From Luteimonas sp. YGD11-2 (GTDB lineage: Bacteria; Pseudomonadota; Gammaproteobacteria; Xanthomonadales; Xanthomonadaceae), in assembly GCF_004118975.1 (NCBI RefSeq), contig NZ_CP035376.1, positions 1,550,001 through 1,614,000 of the forward strand: DNA of 64,000 nt, written 5' to 3'. Positions 12,289 to 21,571 of this stretch are shown here, piece by piece (positions within the stretch are counted from its first letter, which is position 1; every line of letters begins with the position of its first letter). Both the position numbers and the translations under genes were made by a program. The notes under the pieces were generated by a model. The model was not told the DNA's origin. It did not search any database and was given only the letters and a program-made list of their open reading frames with translations.

Positions 12289-12875
12289 TCGAACAGCTCC
12301 ACGCCACCGCTGGTCGGGGTGCCGGACAGGCGCGCGCGCACCGCGGTTTCGGTCGCGGCCACTTCGGCCTCGTGCGCGTGCGGCAGGCGCTGCACCATCA
12401 CCCGCCCGCTGTCGGGGAAGAACCACACCTTGCGCGGATGGATGCCGCGCAGGTCGGAGGCGACCACGGGGATATGTTCGGCGGCAAGGTAGGTGCCGAC
12501 GAAGTCCGCATTGCGGCTGCCCACCGGGTTGCTGGTGAAGCCGCGCAGCACGTTGGCTCCGCCGAACACCTTGGCTTCCAGCCGGCGCCGGTTGGCGCCG
12601 CGCTTGAGCAGGTCGTTGATCAGCAGTTCCATCGCGTGGCTGCCGTAGCGCGCGGGCGCGCCGTCGTCGGCGCTGCCGTCGGGCAGCATGAAGTGGTTCA
12701 TGCCGCCGATGCCCAGCAGCGGATCGCGCAGGCACGCAGCCACGCACGAGCCCAGCACCGTGACCAGCGCGGTGCCGTCGTCCACCACCAGGTACTGGGT
12801 GGGCAGCAGCTTGGCCGCCTGCACCTGGAAGCGCGTGTCGCGGTAACGCAGCACGTCCTCGGCGGCGACGCTCAT
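12285..12875 (-). CDS. cheD: Chemoreceptor glutamine deamidase CheD
   Basis: CheD deamidates specific receptor glutamines to glutamates, making them available for CheR. The 196-residue protein carries the catalytic Cys in [13 protein letters not shown], His in GGMNHFMLP and the conserved [16 protein letters not shown] and [10 protein letters not shown]. The ATG overlaps the cheR stop, and its own stop overlaps the cheB ATG, both by 4 bp. The presence of cheD without cheC is typical of gammaproteobacterial arrays. Confidence 0.95.
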   Translation of the reverse strand: MSVAAEDVLRYRDTRFQVQAAKLLPTQYLVVDDGTALVTVLGSCVAACLRDPLLGIGGMNHFMLPDGSADDGAPARYGSHAMELLINDLLKRGANRRRLEAKVFGGANVLRGFTSNPVGSRNADFVGTYLAAEHIPVVASDLRGIHPRKVWFFPDSGRVMVQRLPHAHEAEVAATETAVRARLSGTPTSGGVELFE

Positions 12876-13741
12876 CGCGCCGTCTCCGCGCGCCGGTACA
12901 GGGTGCGGCCGCAGGGGCGGATGAGGTCGGCGGCGTGCAGGTAGTTCTCGGAGTGACCGGTGTAGAGCAGGCCTTCGGGCGCCAGGTGCGTGACCAGCCG
13001 CGACAGGATGGCGCGCTGGGTCGGCTTGTCGAAATAGATCATCACGTTGCGGCAGAACAGCGCCACCACGTCGCCGTCGATCGCGTAGCGCGGATCGAGC
13101 AGGTTGAGCGGCTCGAAACGCACCAGCGCCTGCAGCTCCGGGCGCACCCGGCAACGCCCGGCCTGCGGGCCCTTGCCGCGCAGGAAGTAGCGGCGCAGCA
13201 GTGCCGGTTCCAGCGAGGCCACGCGCTCCAGCGGATAGACGCCTGCGGCTGCGGTGGCCAGCACCTGGGTGTCGATGTCGGTGGCGATGATGCGTACCGG
13301 CGGGCTGAGCGTACCGAAGGCTTCGCACGCCGCGATCGCCATCGAATACGGTTCCTCGCCGGTGGAGGCCGCGCATGACCACAGGCGCAGCGGACGTCGG
13401 GTGGCGGGCGCGGCCGCGTGTGCCAGCAGTTCTTCCTTCAGGCGCTCGAAATGGTGCGGCTCGCGGAAGAACGCGGTGAGGTTGGTGGTCAGCGCATTGA
13501 TGAAACCCTGCAGTTCGTCATCGTCGCCGCCGTCGATGCGGTCGAGGTATTCGCGGAAGCTGTCGATGCCGAGCGTGCGCAGCCGCCGCGACAGGCGGCC
13601 GTACACCATGTCGCGCTTGGCCGGGCCGAGCGCGATCCCGGCATGGCGATGGATGAGTTCGCAGACGCGGCGGAAGTCGCGGTCATGGAACTCGAACTCG
13701 CGCGCCTCGGGGGGCGCGGGCAGAAGGGAACTGGCCGACAT
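12872..13741 (-). CDS. cheR: Chemotaxis protein methyltransferase CheR
   Basis: CheR methylates receptor glutamates with S-adenosylmethionine. The 289-residue protein has the N-terminal helical domain ([22 protein letters not shown]) and the SAM-binding domain with [24 protein letters not shown] and [14 protein letters not shown] beta-subdomain that binds receptor pentapeptides is expected, and the chemoreceptor upstream ends in such a pentapeptide. It is the first gene of cheR-D-B. Confidence 0.95.
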   Translation of the reverse strand: MSASSLLPAPPEAREFEFHDRDFRRVCELIHRHAGIALGPAKRDMVYGRLSRRLRTLGIDSFREYLDRIDGGDDDELQGFINALTTNLTAFFREPHHFERLKEELLAHAAAPATRRPLRLWSCAASTGEEPYSMAIAACEAFGTLSPPVRIIATDIDTQVLATAAAGVYPLERVASLEPALLRRYFLRGKGPQAGRCRVRPELQALVRFEPLNLLDPRYAIDGDVVALFCRNVMIYFDKPTQRAILSRLVTHLAPEGLLYTGHSENYLHAADLIRPCGRTLYRRAETAR

Positions 13742-13765
13742 CGGTCCGTCTCGGATGGCACCACG

Positions 13766-13791
13766 TTATCGGCCGCCGGCATGCGACCTGA
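13766..13791 (-). promoter_or_regulatory. Possible sigma-28 promoter of cheR-D-B
   Basis: Read on the minus strand: TCAGGTCG, 10 bases, then a perfect GCCGATAA. The -10 is ideal, but the -35 is degraded and the spacer is one base short of the usual 11. It lies 25 bases before cheR. Confidence 0.45.
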
Positions 13792-13832
13792 AGCACGCCG
13801 GCTGGCCGGCGCGGGGTCGCGTCCGCACAGCA

Positions 13833-13857
13833 GAACGCCGGCCCGGGGCCGGCGTTC
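13833..13857 (-). terminator. Hairpin downstream of the chemoreceptor gene
   Basis: Perfect 11-base arms (GAACGCCGGCC and GGCCGGCGTTC) with a 3-base loop, starting 23 bases past the chemoreceptor stop. No T-tract follows on the minus strand, so it may act as an mRNA 3' stabiliser or a weak terminator that separates this gene from cheR. Confidence 0.6.
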
Positions 13858-13879
13858 CGCGTACGACGTGTGCGGCAGG

Positions 13880-16249
13880 TCAGAACTCCTGCCAGTCCTC
13901 GCCGGCGGTGGCCAGTGCGGGCTCGACGCGCTTGCGCGGCGCGGCGGCACGGCCCTGGCCGCGCGCGGCCTGCGGGTTCGCGGCCGCGCGGGTTGCGGCA
14001 GCGACCGGGTCGACCTGTGCATCCGACGCATGCATCTGGAACACCGAGACCACGTCGGCCAGCTGGCCGGCCTGTTCCTCCATGCTGCGTGCGGCCGCCG
14101 AGGCTTCCTCCACCAGCGCGGCGTTCTGCTGGGTGGTCTCGTCCATCTGGGTGATGGTCTGGTTGACCTGTTCGATGCCCGAGGCCTGCTCCTGCGAGGC
14201 CGCGGAGATCTCCGCCATGATGTCGGTCACGCGCTGCACCGAGGCGACCATCTCGACCATGGTCTTGCCGGCTTCCGACGCCAGTGCGGAACCGTTGCCG
14301 ACCTTGCTGACCGAATCCTCGATCAGGCCCTTGATCTCCTTGGCCGCAGTGGCCGAACGCTGTGCCAGCGAGCGCACCTCGGCGGCGACCACCGCGAAGC
14401 CGCGGCCCTGTTCGCCTGCACGGGCCGCCTCGACCGCGGCATTGAGCGCCAGGATGTTGGTCTGGAAGGCGATGCCGTCGATGACCGAGATGATCTCGGC
14501 GATGCGCCGCGAGGACTGCTCGATCTCGCGCATCGTGCCGACCACCTGGCCGACCACGTCGCCGCCGCGGGTGGCGACACCGGCCGCGCCGATCGCCAGC
14601 TGGTTGGCCTGGTGGGCGTGTTCGGCGTTCTGCTTGACGGTGGAGGTGAGCTCCTCCATCGAGGCGGCGGTTTCCTCGAGGTTCGCGGCCTGCTGCTCGG
14701 TGCGGCGCGACAGGTCGTTGTTGCCCGACACGATCTCGCTGGAGGCGGTGTTGATGGCACGCGAGGCGCGCTGGATGCTGCCGACCAGGCTGGTCAGCTG
14801 GGTCACGGTGCGATTGGCGTCGTCGCGCATCTGTGCGAACACGCCCTGGTAGTCGCCTTCCATGCGCGCGGTGAGGTCGCCCTCGGCCAGCGCCTGCAGC
14901 ACGTTGGAGATGCCTTCCAGGCTCTTGCCGTTGGCATCGAGCAGGCGGTTGAGCTGGCCGGCAAGCTGCAGGTAGAAGCCCTGCTTGCCTTCCAGGCCGA
15001 TGCGCTGCGACAGGTCGCCGGCAGCCGCGGCCTGCAGCACGCCGGCGAGCTCGGCTTCCACGCGCACCTGTGGGGTGCGGTCGCGCCACTCCACCACGTA
15101 GCCCAGCAGGGTGCCGTCGGCGTCGTCCACGCGGGCGACGGTCTGCACGAAGTGCGCGTCGCCCATCGAGATCTCGCCCTGGTGGGTGCCCTGCAGGCGC
15201 TCCAGCATCCCGGCGATCGTGCCGGCATCGCGGTGGAAACCGTCGATATTCGTGCCGATGAGGTTGTTGAAGTCGAAGTGCGGCAGGTCCTTGTGGATCT
15301 CCGCCTCGTACTGGCCGAGCAGGGTGGTCACCGCCTGGTTGGCGTAGATGATGCGGCGCTCGGGGTCGGCGATCATGACGCTGGTGCCGGAGCTGTCGAG
15401 CGCGGTGCGGATGCGCAGGTTCTCGCCGGCGACCTGCTGGTCGCGTTCGATGCGGGCACGCAGGTCGCCCTGCATGTGCTGCATGGCCTTGAGCAGGTCG
15501 CCGATCTCATCGGCGCGGTCGACGTCGATCTCGTTGTCGAGCTGGCCGCCGGCCACGTTGTTGGCGACCTCCACCGCGCGGCGCAGGCTGCGGGTCAGGG
15601 CTGCCGCCACGAACCAGGCGATCGCCAGGCCGCCGGCCACGCCGGCCAGCAGCATGATCAGCGTCAGGGTGATGGCGGTGGCGTAGGTGCGTTCGGCGCT
15701 GGCCTGCGCGGCCTCGGCCAGCACGCTCTCGTGCGCCACCAGTGCGTCGACCGCGGCCACGGAGGCGTTGTGCAGGCGCTGGGTGTCGCCCAGGAAGGTG
15801 TCGAGTGCGTCCTCGGGCAGGTCGAGGTCGATCATCTCGTTGACGTCGCTGTAGGACTGGCGGGCCTCGGCCCAGCTTGCGGTCGCGGCCTCGTACAGGC
15901 CGCGCTCCTCGGACTCGCCAGCGGGCAGTGCCGCTTCGTAGCGCTGGAAGGTGCCCTCGATGCGCTGGTCGAATTCCTGCGTGCGCTCGCGCGCCTGCGC
16001 CTTGACCGCATCGCTGGCGCGGATCAGGCCGCGGTAGGCGTTGTTGCGGTACTCGGCCAGCAGCAGTTTGGCCTCGTTCGCGGTGGCGACCGAGGCCATG
16101 GTGTCGTTGACGAGCAGGTCGGTGTCGCGCGCGAGCGACGACATCCCGCCGTAGGCCACGATGCCCTGCACGACCATCAGGACCAGCACGATGCCGAAAG
16201 CCAGCATCAGCTTGAGGGAGAGCTTGAGGTTGTCGAGGCGCTGCATCAT
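13880..16249 (-). CDS. Methyl-accepting chemotaxis protein with HAMP and PAS domains
   Basis: The 789-residue receptor has a first membrane helix (about 12-33), a periplasmic helical sensor region of about 155 residues, a second membrane helix (about 190-213), a HAMP domain, a PAS-like domain ([26 protein letters not shown], about 285-390), further HAMP-like helices and the signalling hairpin with its conserved tip around [14 protein letters not shown]. The extreme C-terminus is DWQEF, the tethering pentapeptide type for CheR/CheB. Two adjacent ATGs exist; 16249 is used. An in-frame upstream extension to 16300 is rejected. The ligand is unknown; the PAS may sense redox or an intracellular signal. 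Confidence 0.93.
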   Translation of the reverse strand: MMQRLDNLKLSLKLMLAFGIVLVLMVVQGIVAYGGMSSLARDTDLLVNDTMASVATANEAKLLLAEYRNNAYRGLIRASDAVKAQARERTQEFDQRIEGTFQRYEAALPAGESEERGLYEAATASWAEARQSYSDVNEMIDLDLPEDALDTFLGDTQRLHNASVAAVDALVAHESVLAEAAQASAERTYATAITLTLIMLLAGVAGGLAIAWFVAAALTRSLRRAVEVANNVAGGQLDNEIDVDRADEIGDLLKAMQHMQGDLRARIERDQQVAGENLRIRTALDSSGTSVMIADPERRIIYANQAVTTLLGQYEAEIHKDLPHFDFNNLIGTNIDGFHRDAGTIAGMLERLQGTHQGEISMGDAHFVQTVARVDDADGTLLGYVVEWRDRTPQVRVEAELAGVLQAAAAGDLSQRIGLEGKQGFYLQLAGQLNRLLDANGKSLEGISNVLQALAEGDLTARMEGDYQGVFAQMRDDANRTVTQLTSLVGSIQRASRAINTASSEIVSGNNDLSRRTEQQAANLEETAASMEELTSTVKQNAEHAHQANQLAIGAAGVATRGGDVVGQVVGTMREIEQSSRRIAEIISVIDGIAFQTNILALNAAVEAARAGEQGRGFAVVAAEVRSLAQRSATAAKEIKGLIEDSVSKVGNGSALASEAGKTMVEMVASVQRVTDIMAEISAASQEQASGIEQVNQTITQMDETTQQNAALVEEASAAARSMEEQAGQLADVVSVFQMHASDAQVDPVAAATRAAANPQAARGQGRAAAPRKRVEPALATAGEDWQEF

Positions 16250-16331
16250 GGCGAGTGTGTCCGTTGGAGCGGGTGGCTGGCGCGTGGCACGCCTGTGCAT
16301 GCCACGCAGCCTGCTTGCAGGTGGATCGGGA

Positions 16332-16715
16332 TCAGCGGATGTCGGCGAGCTTGATGTTCGACGGCGAGCTCACCGCGATCTCGGCACGGCTGGCATCGCG
16401 CTGGATGTTGCCCACCACGCAGATGTCCTTGCCCTGCAGTTCCTCGGGCGACGGGCGGAAATTGCCGCGGATGCTGCCGGGGATGCGTGCGGAGAAGGTG
16501 TGGCGCGGGAAGCTGCCGCCCATGTACAGGAAGGTGGGCTCGCCTTCGGTGTTCTGCGCGTGGCGGGCGCGGTCGACGCGGCCACAGACCATGCCGGTCT
16601 TGCCGACGTGGCGCACGGCCTGTTCGGCGGGAATCATGTCCTGGGCGGCGACCGGGACGGCGGCAAGGGCGATGAGCGCGCCGACGGCAGCGGCGAGCAG
16701 GCTCTGGGTGTTCAT
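16332..16715 (-). CDS. Secreted OB-fold-like protein of unknown function
   Basis: A 127-residue protein with a signal peptide (residues 1-21, cut near VAA-QD). The mature part contains [29 protein letters not shown] and [10 protein letters not shown] followed by IAVSSPSNI, a strand pattern like the bacterial OB-type folds found in small exported or nuclease-related proteins. Two Cys residues could form a disulfide. No catalytic residues can be assigned. It sits between cheW and the chemoreceptor and has a good sigma-28 promoter 65 bases upstream, so it is probably expressed with late flagellar genes. The upstream in-frame start at 16760 is rejected in favour of the signal-peptide ATG. Confidence 0.7.
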   Translation of the reverse strand: MNTQSLLAAAVGALIALAAVPVAAQDMIPAEQAVRHVGKTGMVCGRVDRARHAQNTEGEPTFLYMGGSFPRHTFSARIPGSIRGNFRPSPEELQGKDICVVGNIQRDASRAEIAVSSPSNIKLADIR

Positions 16716-16779
16716 GCAACGGCTCCTGGGGAGTGGATCTGGGTGGGGGACCGGCGGCACGTGGCCACCGTTGCCCCCA

Positions 16780-16806
16780 CTATCGGCTGGCGGCGGCGCG
16801 GCTTTA
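16780..16806 (-). promoter_or_regulatory. Sigma-28 promoter before the OB-like gene and chemoreceptor
   Basis: Minus strand reads TAAAGCCG, 11 bases, GCCGATAG, close to the flagellar consensus TAAAGTTT-N11-GCCGATAA. It lies wholly in the gap between the cheW stop and the OB-like gene and about 65 bases before its ATG. Confidence 0.65.
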
Positions 16807-16814
16807 GCGCCGGG

Positions 16815-17297
16815 TCACGCCGCGGCGTCCTCGAGCGCGTCCGCGCCGATGTCGGCCCAGTCGATCAGCGACTGGATGTCGAGCAGGATCACCATGTGTT
16901 CGTCGGTGGTGCCGATCGCGGAAATGAAACGGGTATCGACCGCGGCGCCGAGTTCCGGCGTGGCACGGATCTGGTCGACACCCAGCTGCACGACGTCGGA
17001 CACCGCATCGACCACGATGCCCGCGGTGCGGCCGTCGAAGTTCAGCACGATCATCACCGTGAAGGCGTCGTAGCGCGCCTCCTTCAGCCCGAGCTTCATG
17101 CGCAGGTCGAGCACCGGCACGATCGCGCCGCGCAGGTTGACCACGCCGCGGATGTAGTCCGGCGTGTCCGGGACACGGGTGACCGAGTCGTAGCCACGGA
17201 TCTCCTGCACCTTGAGGATGTCGAGCGCGTAGTGCTCGTCGCCCAGGGTGAAACCGAGATATTCGCCGGGCCCGGGAAGGGTGTCCGTAGTGCTCAC
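16815..17297 (-). CDS. cheW: Chemotaxis coupling protein CheW
   Basis: CheW links chemoreceptors to CheA. The 160-residue product is essentially one CheW domain (YLGFTLGDEHYALDILKVQEIRGY, VVNLRGAIVPVLDLR, VVDAVSDVV). The GTG at 17297 is chosen because GGAG precedes it by 6 bases; an ATG seven codons upstream overlaps that site. It follows ycgR by 88 bp and has its own sigma-28-like element. This is the only plain CheW in the window, so it probably serves one or both CheA proteins. Confidence 0.93.
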   Translation of the reverse strand: MSTTDTLPGPGEYLGFTLGDEHYALDILKVQEIRGYDSVTRVPDTPDYIRGVVNLRGAIVPVLDLRMKLGLKEARYDAFTVMIVLNFDGRTAGIVVDAVSDVVQLGVDQIRATPELGAAVDTRFISAIGTTDEHMVILLDIQSLIDWADIGADALEDAAA

Positions 17298-17346
17298 ATG
17301 CCGCTCCTGCAGTTGCATGGCCGCCGGTTGCCGGCCTGTGCCTGCG

Positions 17347-17373
17347 TGATCGGCCGCGGCGGGTGGAACTTGA
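17347..17373 (-). promoter_or_regulatory. Possible sigma-28 promoter of cheW
   Basis: Minus strand reads TCAAGTTC, 11 bases, GCCGATCA: six of eight and seven of eight matches to the flagellar consensus with ideal spacing. It lies 49 bases upstream of the cheW GTG, in the ycgR-cheW gap. Confidence 0.55.
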
Positions 17374-17385
17374 GCCCGCGCTCCG

Positions 17386-18156
17386 CTAGACCGCGCGGCG
17401 CTCGCGGGCGCTGCGTTGGCGTTCCACCCGGAAGATGTAGTTCTGGATCGCGCGCTCGGCGGGCGGCGGCAGGCGTTCGAAACGGCAGCCGATGCGCAGG
17501 CGCGGGGTGCCGTTGCGGGTGTGTTCGATATAGCTGTGCGCCACCGAAAGTTCGAGCACGATCGGCGCGGCGTCGGGCAGCAGCAGCGTGCACGTCCCCA
17601 GCCGGCTGGTGCCCGGCAGCACGAAGCCTTCGGCCGCGGCCAGCGCCAGGCCGCCGGCGCTGAGGTCGAGTACGCGCAGCTCCACGCCATCGCTGCCGTC
17701 CTCCGCGTCCGGCAGGCGGCAGTGCACCGGCTGCATCGGCGGGATCTGCAGGCGATAGGTCTCGCGGCGCTGCAGTTCGATCACCGCGGTCGGCAACGGC
17801 GCGACGAACGCGGTGTAGCCGTCGTTCTCGACGCGCGTGAGCCGCTGCACCCTGAAGCGGATCTGCACCCGGTCGAGCTGCGAGGTGCACACCAGGTGGT
17901 GCGCCTGCAGCAGCCGCTGGTTGAGCGGTTCCTGCGGGTGTCCGTCGAGAAGCACCGATCCGGTGTCCACCGCCAGCACCGCGGTGGGGCAGCTGATGCT
18001 GCCCGGCACGATCTGCGCGGTGACCAGCGCCCGGGCCGACACCAGCGCACCGAGCAGGCGGCGCACGTCGGCCGGATCGCGCTTCTCGTAGCGCAGCTCA
18101 CCGCCATCGCCATCGGCGGCGGCATCGACGGGCCCGTTCTCGCGGAAGGGATCCAT
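17386..18156 (-). CDS. ycgR: YcgR-like flagellar brake protein (PilZ, c-di-GMP binding)
   Basis: The 256-residue protein has the two-domain YcgR plan: an N-terminal YcgR domain (about 30-130, with the VRIRF-like strand VQIRFRVQRL) and a C-terminal PilZ domain with both c-di-GMP motifs, RRETYR (RxxxR) and DLSAGG (DxSxxG). In enterobacteria YcgR binds c-di-GMP and slows the motor at FliG/MotA. It is immediately downstream of cheA in the STAS-cheY-cheA unit (21 bp gap), consistent with a late flagellar gene. FlgZ is the equivalent name in pseudomonads. Confidence 0.88.
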   Translation of the reverse strand: MDPFRENGPVDAAADGDGGELRYEKRDPADVRRLLGALVSARALVTAQIVPGSISCPTAVLAVDTGSVLLDGHPQEPLNQRLLQAHHLVCTSQLDRVQIRFRVQRLTRVENDGYTAFVAPLPTAVIELQRRETYRLQIPPMQPVHCRLPDAEDGSDGVELRVLDLSAGGLALAAAEGFVLPGTSRLGTCTLLLPDAAPIVLELSVAHSYIEHTRNGTPRLRIGCRFERLPPPAERAIQNYIFRVERQRSARERRAV

Positions 18157-18177
18157 GCGGGCGTCCGGCCGCGCGGC

Positions 18178-20115
18178 TCAGGCCGCCTGCGGCAGGCGGC
18201 GACTGCGGGCAAGGCCACCCACGTCGACGATCAGCGCCACCCGGCCGTCGCCGAGGATGGTCGCGCCGGAAATGCCTTCCACCCGGCGGTAGTTGCGCTC
18301 CAGGCTCTTGACCACGACCTGCTGCTGGCCGAGCAGCGCATCCACCTCGACCGCGAGGCGGCAGCCATCGCCCTCCACGACGACTGCGACGGGTGCATCG
18401 GTTCCGGCGCGCCCGTAACCGTAGGTGTCGCCAAGCGACAGCAGCGGCAGGAATTCGTCGCGCACCTTGAGCATGCGGCCCTGGCCCTTGACGGTGCGCA
18501 CGTCGCCGGGCCCCGGCTGCAGTGCCTCGCGCACATGGGTGAGCGGCAGCACCAGCGTCTCGTTGCCCACCGCCACGGTCATGCCGTCGAGGATGGCGAG
18601 CGTCAGCGGCAGGCGGATGGTCACCCGGGTGCCACGGCCGAGATGGCTTTCCAGCTGCACGCTGCCGCCCAGCTGGCGGATGTTGCTGCGCACGACATCC
18701 ATGCCCACGCCACGGCCGGACAGGTCGGTGACGGCATCGGCGGTGGAGAAGCCGGCCTGGAAGATCAGGTCCCACACCTGCGCGTCGGTGGGCTGCTCGG
18801 GCACCGCGAGCCCGCGCTCGCGCGCCTTGGCGAGGATGCGGTTGCGGTCGAGGCCGCGGCCATCGTCGCCGACCTCGATGACGATATGGCCGTCCTGGTG
18901 CGAGGCGGCGAGGGTGATCGTGCCGGTGGGCTCCTTGCCGGCGCCGCTGCGCGTGGCCGGGTCCTCGAGGCCGTGGTCGATCGCGTTGCGCACCAGGTGC
19001 ACCAGCGGATCGGCGATCTTCTCGATCAGGCCCTTGTCGAGTTCGGTCGCCTCGCCACTGGTCTGCAGGCGCACGAGCTTGCCGAGGCGCCCGGACAGGT
19101 CGCGCACCAGGCGCGGGAAACGGCGGAACACCGCGTCCACCGGCAGCATGCGCACGCCGATCACGGCGTCCTGCAGGTCGCGCGTGTTGCGCTCGAGCTG
19201 CTCGAGCGCGGCCTGCATGCGCTCGGCCAGCGCGCCCTCGAGCCCGGCGCCCAGCGCCTGCAGCATCGACTGGGTGATGACCAGTTCACCGACCAGGTTG
19301 ATCAGCCCGTCGATCTTGTCGACGCCGACGCGGATCGAACTTTCGGCTTCCGCGCCGGTTGTCTTGTTGGCCCCGGCGGCGGGGCCGGTATCGACCACCT
19401 GCTCCTGGATCGCCTCGATCTCCAGCCGGCATTCGTCGGCGACCCAGGCGAACACGTCGTCGATCGCGGCGCGCTTGACCGGCGCGCCCAGTTCCAGCGT
19501 CCAGCCGATATGCGCCTGCAGCGGATCCAGCGCATCGAACGCGGGCAGGGCGTCGAGCCTGGCCTCCACCTTCAGCGGGCCGAGTTCCTCGAGCTCGCGC
19601 AGGATCCGCAGGGGGTCGTTGCCGCTCATGAACAGCGACGGTTCGGGCTGGAAGCCGATCCGCCAGCCGATCAGGCGCGCGCCGGCGTCGGCGGCAACGG
19701 GTGCATCGGCGACCACGGGCACGGCCTCGCCTCCGAGCACCGCCGCAAGCCGCTGGTGGACCGCACGCACCTGCGCCGGGTCGGCCGGGCGCTGGTGCTC
19801 CGCCTCGTCGAGCAGTGCACGCAGCACGTCGACCGACCCCAGCATCGCGTCGAGCGCGGCGGCTTCCACCGCGCGCTCGCCGGCGCGGATCTGGTCGAGC
19901 AGCGTTTCCAGCACATGGGTCAGTTCGGCCGTCGCGGCGAAGCCGAAGGTGGCCGCGCCCCCCTTGATCGAGTGCGCCGCGCGGAACACCGAGTTGATGA
20001 GCTCGGCACCGCGTTCACCGGCGTCGAGCGCGAGCAGGCCGGCCTCCATCGCATCGAGCCCTTCGCGGCTCTCCTCGAAGTAGGTGGCGTGGAACCGCTG
20101 CAGGTCGATGCTCAA
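18178..20115 (-). CDS. cheA: Chemotaxis histidine kinase CheA, form with a P2 domain
   Basis: A 645-residue CheA with the complete domain set: P1 with the phosphorylated His in FRAAHSIKGGAATFG (near residue 48), a globular P2-like CheY-docking domain at about 149-230 (IGFQPEPSLFMSGNDPLRIL), P3 dimerisation (about 275-340), P4 kinase (NAIDHGLE, DDGRGLD, GRGVGMDVV) and P5, CheW-like, at the C-terminus. It is the second CheA of the window and differs from the one at 24092-25936 by having P2. It lies between a stand-alone cheY and ycgR. Confidence 0.95.
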   Translation of the reverse strand: MSIDLQRFHATYFEESREGLDAMEAGLLALDAGERGAELINSVFRAAHSIKGGAATFGFAATAELTHVLETLLDQIRAGERAVEAAALDAMLGSVDVLRALLDEAEHQRPADPAQVRAVHQRLAAVLGGEAVPVVADAPVAADAGARLIGWRIGFQPEPSLFMSGNDPLRILRELEELGPLKVEARLDALPAFDALDPLQAHIGWTLELGAPVKRAAIDDVFAWVADECRLEIEAIQEQVVDTGPAAGANKTTGAEAESSIRVGVDKIDGLINLVGELVITQSMLQALGAGLEGALAERMQAALEQLERNTRDLQDAVIGVRMLPVDAVFRRFPRLVRDLSGRLGKLVRLQTSGEATELDKGLIEKIADPLVHLVRNAIDHGLEDPATRSGAGKEPTGTITLAASHQDGHIVIEVGDDGRGLDRNRILAKARERGLAVPEQPTDAQVWDLIFQAGFSTADAVTDLSGRGVGMDVVRSNIRQLGGSVQLESHLGRGTRVTIRLPLTLAILDGMTVAVGNETLVLPLTHVREALQPGPGDVRTVKGQGRMLKVRDEFLPLLSLGDTYGYGRAGTDAPVAVVVEGDGCRLAVEVDALLGQQQVVVKSLERNYRRVEGISGATILGDGRVALIVDVGGLARSRRLPQAA

Positions 20116-20139
20116 GGTCGCGCTCCGGTGTGGCGTGGA

Positions 20140-20505
20140 TCAGCTGACCACGCGGCGCACGGTCGCCACGAGCTGGTCCGGGTCGAACGGCTTGACCAGC
20201 CAGCCGGTGGCGCCGGCGGCGCGGCCATCGGCCTTCTTGTCGGCCGACGACTCGGTGGTCAGCATCAGCAGCGGGGTGAACTTGTAGTCCGGCAGCTGGC
20301 GCAGCTCGCGGATCAGCGAGATGCCGTCCATGTTGGGCATGTTGACGTCGGTGATCACGGCGTTGAAGCGCGCGCCGCGGGCGCGGCCCAGCGCGACCTG
20401 GCCGTCTTCGGCCTCCTCCACGGCATAGCCGGCCGAGGTGAGGGCGAACGAGACCATCTGGCGCATCGAGGCGGAATCGTCGACGACGAGGATACGGGCG
20501 CTCAT
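20140..20505 (-). CDS. cheY: CheY-like response regulator (stand-alone receiver)
   Basis: A 121-residue receiver with acidic DD at 9-10, phospho-Asp53 (VITDVNMPNMDG), Thr in MLTTESS and Lys in LVKPFD. No output domain. It overlaps the STAS gene by 4 bp and lies 24 bp before the P2-containing cheA, its probable kinase. Frame extension to 20655 is rejected: the ATG at 20505 begins the conserved MSARILVVDDS. Confidence 0.93.
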   Translation of the reverse strand: MSARILVVDDSASMRQMVSFALTSAGYAVEEAEDGQVALGRARGARFNAVITDVNMPNMDGISLIRELRQLPDYKFTPLLMLTTESSADKKADGRAAGATGWLVKPFDPDQLVATVRRVVS

Positions 20506-20813
20506 GGGGTTCTCTCCATGGGGGAAGTGGGGTGTGCCGGGGCGTCCGCGATCGCGAGTGCGGGCTCCAGGCTGAGGGTCCGGGCGGCTGCACGCAACGG
20601 CTCGCCGATATCGGCCCAGCGCGTTTCGCGGGCGTGCAGCGTGCGTGCCTGCCACCAGGCCGCAAGCACCTGCAGGCTGGCGGTGTGCACGCGTTGCACG
20701 CCGGCACCGTCGACCACGATGGGCGCATCGACGGCCACGTGTGCGGCGAGCATGTCCTTGAGCCCGGCACTGCTCTCGATGCCGAGGTCGGATTGCAAGG
20801 TCACCGTGTCCAA
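20502..20813 (-). CDS. STAS-domain protein
   Basis: About 103 residues with a STAS-like fold (anti-sigma factor antagonist/MlaB type): DTVTLQSDLGIESSAGLKDML, APIVVDGAGVQRVHTASLQVLAAWW, where the Ser of TAS sits at the position phosphorylated in SpoIIAA-like proteins. Start is uncertain: TTG at 20813 or GTG at 20804. It is the first gene of the STAS-cheY-cheA-ycgR unit and follows a sigma-28 promoter. STAS proteins occur at the same place in other chemotaxis operons, but their role there is poorly defined. Confidence 0.75.
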   Translation of the reverse strand: MDTVTLQSDLGIESSAGLKDMLAAHVAVDAPIVVDGAGVQRVHTASLQVLAAWWQARTLHARETRWADIGEPLRAAARTLSLEPALAIADAPAHPTSPMERTP

Positions 20814-20848
20814 AGATCAGCCCCCGGGGTTGCGGACGGTTCGCAGCG

Positions 20849-20875
20849 GTAACGGCCGGATCGCGGCGATCTTTA
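20849..20875 (-). promoter_or_regulatory. Sigma-28 promoter of STAS-cheY-cheA-ycgR
   Basis: Minus strand reads TAAAGATC, 11 bases, GCCGTTAC. Spacing is ideal, and the -10 resembles GCCGTTAA seen upstream of fliC. It lies in the only gap between the ParP-like gene and STAS, about 36 bases from the proposed start. Confidence 0.65.
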
Positions 20876-20890
20876 GCGCCGTGACGTCGC

Positions 20891-21571
20891 TCATTGCGGC
20901 CGCAGCGGCATGTCCATCAGGCGGGTGGCATCGAGCAGCAGCATGACGTCGCGGCCGATGCGGGCGATGCCGTGGATACGGCGGTCGCCGACCGGTGCCA
21001 GCCGCGAGGCGTGGGCATCCTCGATCTGCGCGTCATTGATGATCACCACGTCCTCGACCCCGCACACGCGCAGCCCGAGCACCTCGCCGCGTTCCTCCAG
21101 CACGATGATGCGGGTGCCGGCGGAATCCGGCGCCGGGCTTTCGCCGAGCTGTACGCCGAGGTCGATCACCGGCACCACCTGGCCGCGCAGGTTCATCACC
21201 CCGGCGACGCTGGGCACCGCGCCGCGCAGCGAGAGCAGCGGCATCGGCCGCACCACCTCGCGGATCTTCAGCAGTTCCAGCGCGTAGGCCTGGCCGCCGC
21301 AACGCAGCCGCAGCCAGCGTGCGGTGCGCTCGCCACGCCGGCGGCGGCGCTCGCCGTGGGCGGCTGCCTCCGCAGGCGCCGTCGTGTCCGTGCGTGTCGA
21401 CGGAGAAGCGACAGCAGCAGGCGAAGGAACCGGGGCCGCAGGCGACGCTTCGGCGATCGTGGGCGTCGCGGCAGTGGGAGCGGGAGGCTCGCTGGCGACC
21501 GCGGCCAGTACCGGGGTGCCGGTACCCAGCAGCAGGTCCACGTAGTCGTCCACCTCGCGCAGCGCGTTCAT
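20891..21571 (-). CDS. CheW-like protein with N-terminal linker, ParP type
   Basis: The 226-residue protein has a disordered Ala/Pro-rich N-terminal part (about 1-85) and a CheW-like domain (WLRLRCGGQAYALELLKIREVV, VMNLRGQVVPVIDLG). This layout, directly after a ParA-type ATPase gene (4 bp overlap), matches ParP, which in polarly flagellated bacteria links ParC to CheA arrays. The first residues contain VDDYVDLLL, an acidic/leucine motif like those in FliM and CheA here. Annotation as a second CheW is the alternative. Confidence 0.75.
   Translation of the reverse strand: MNALREVDDYVDLLLGTGTPVLAAVASEPPAPTAATPTIAEASPAAPVPSPAAVASPSTRTDTTAPAEAAAHGERRRRRGERTARWLRLRCGGQAYALELLKIREVVRPMPLLSLRGAVPSVAGVMNLRGQVVPVIDLGVQLGESPAPDSAGTRIIVLEERGEVLGLRVCGVEDVVIINDAQIEDAHASRLAPVGDRRIHGIARIGRDVMLLLDATRLMDMPLRPQ

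Noticed and set aside
13418-16354. Long + strand open frame over the chemoreceptor
   Set aside because: Composition is His/Gly/Val-rich without motifs, and it mirrors the chemoreceptor gene.
17416-20946. Long + strand open frame over cheA/ycgR
   Set aside because: Antisense shadow of recognised CheA, YcgR, CheY and STAS genes; no domain in its translation.
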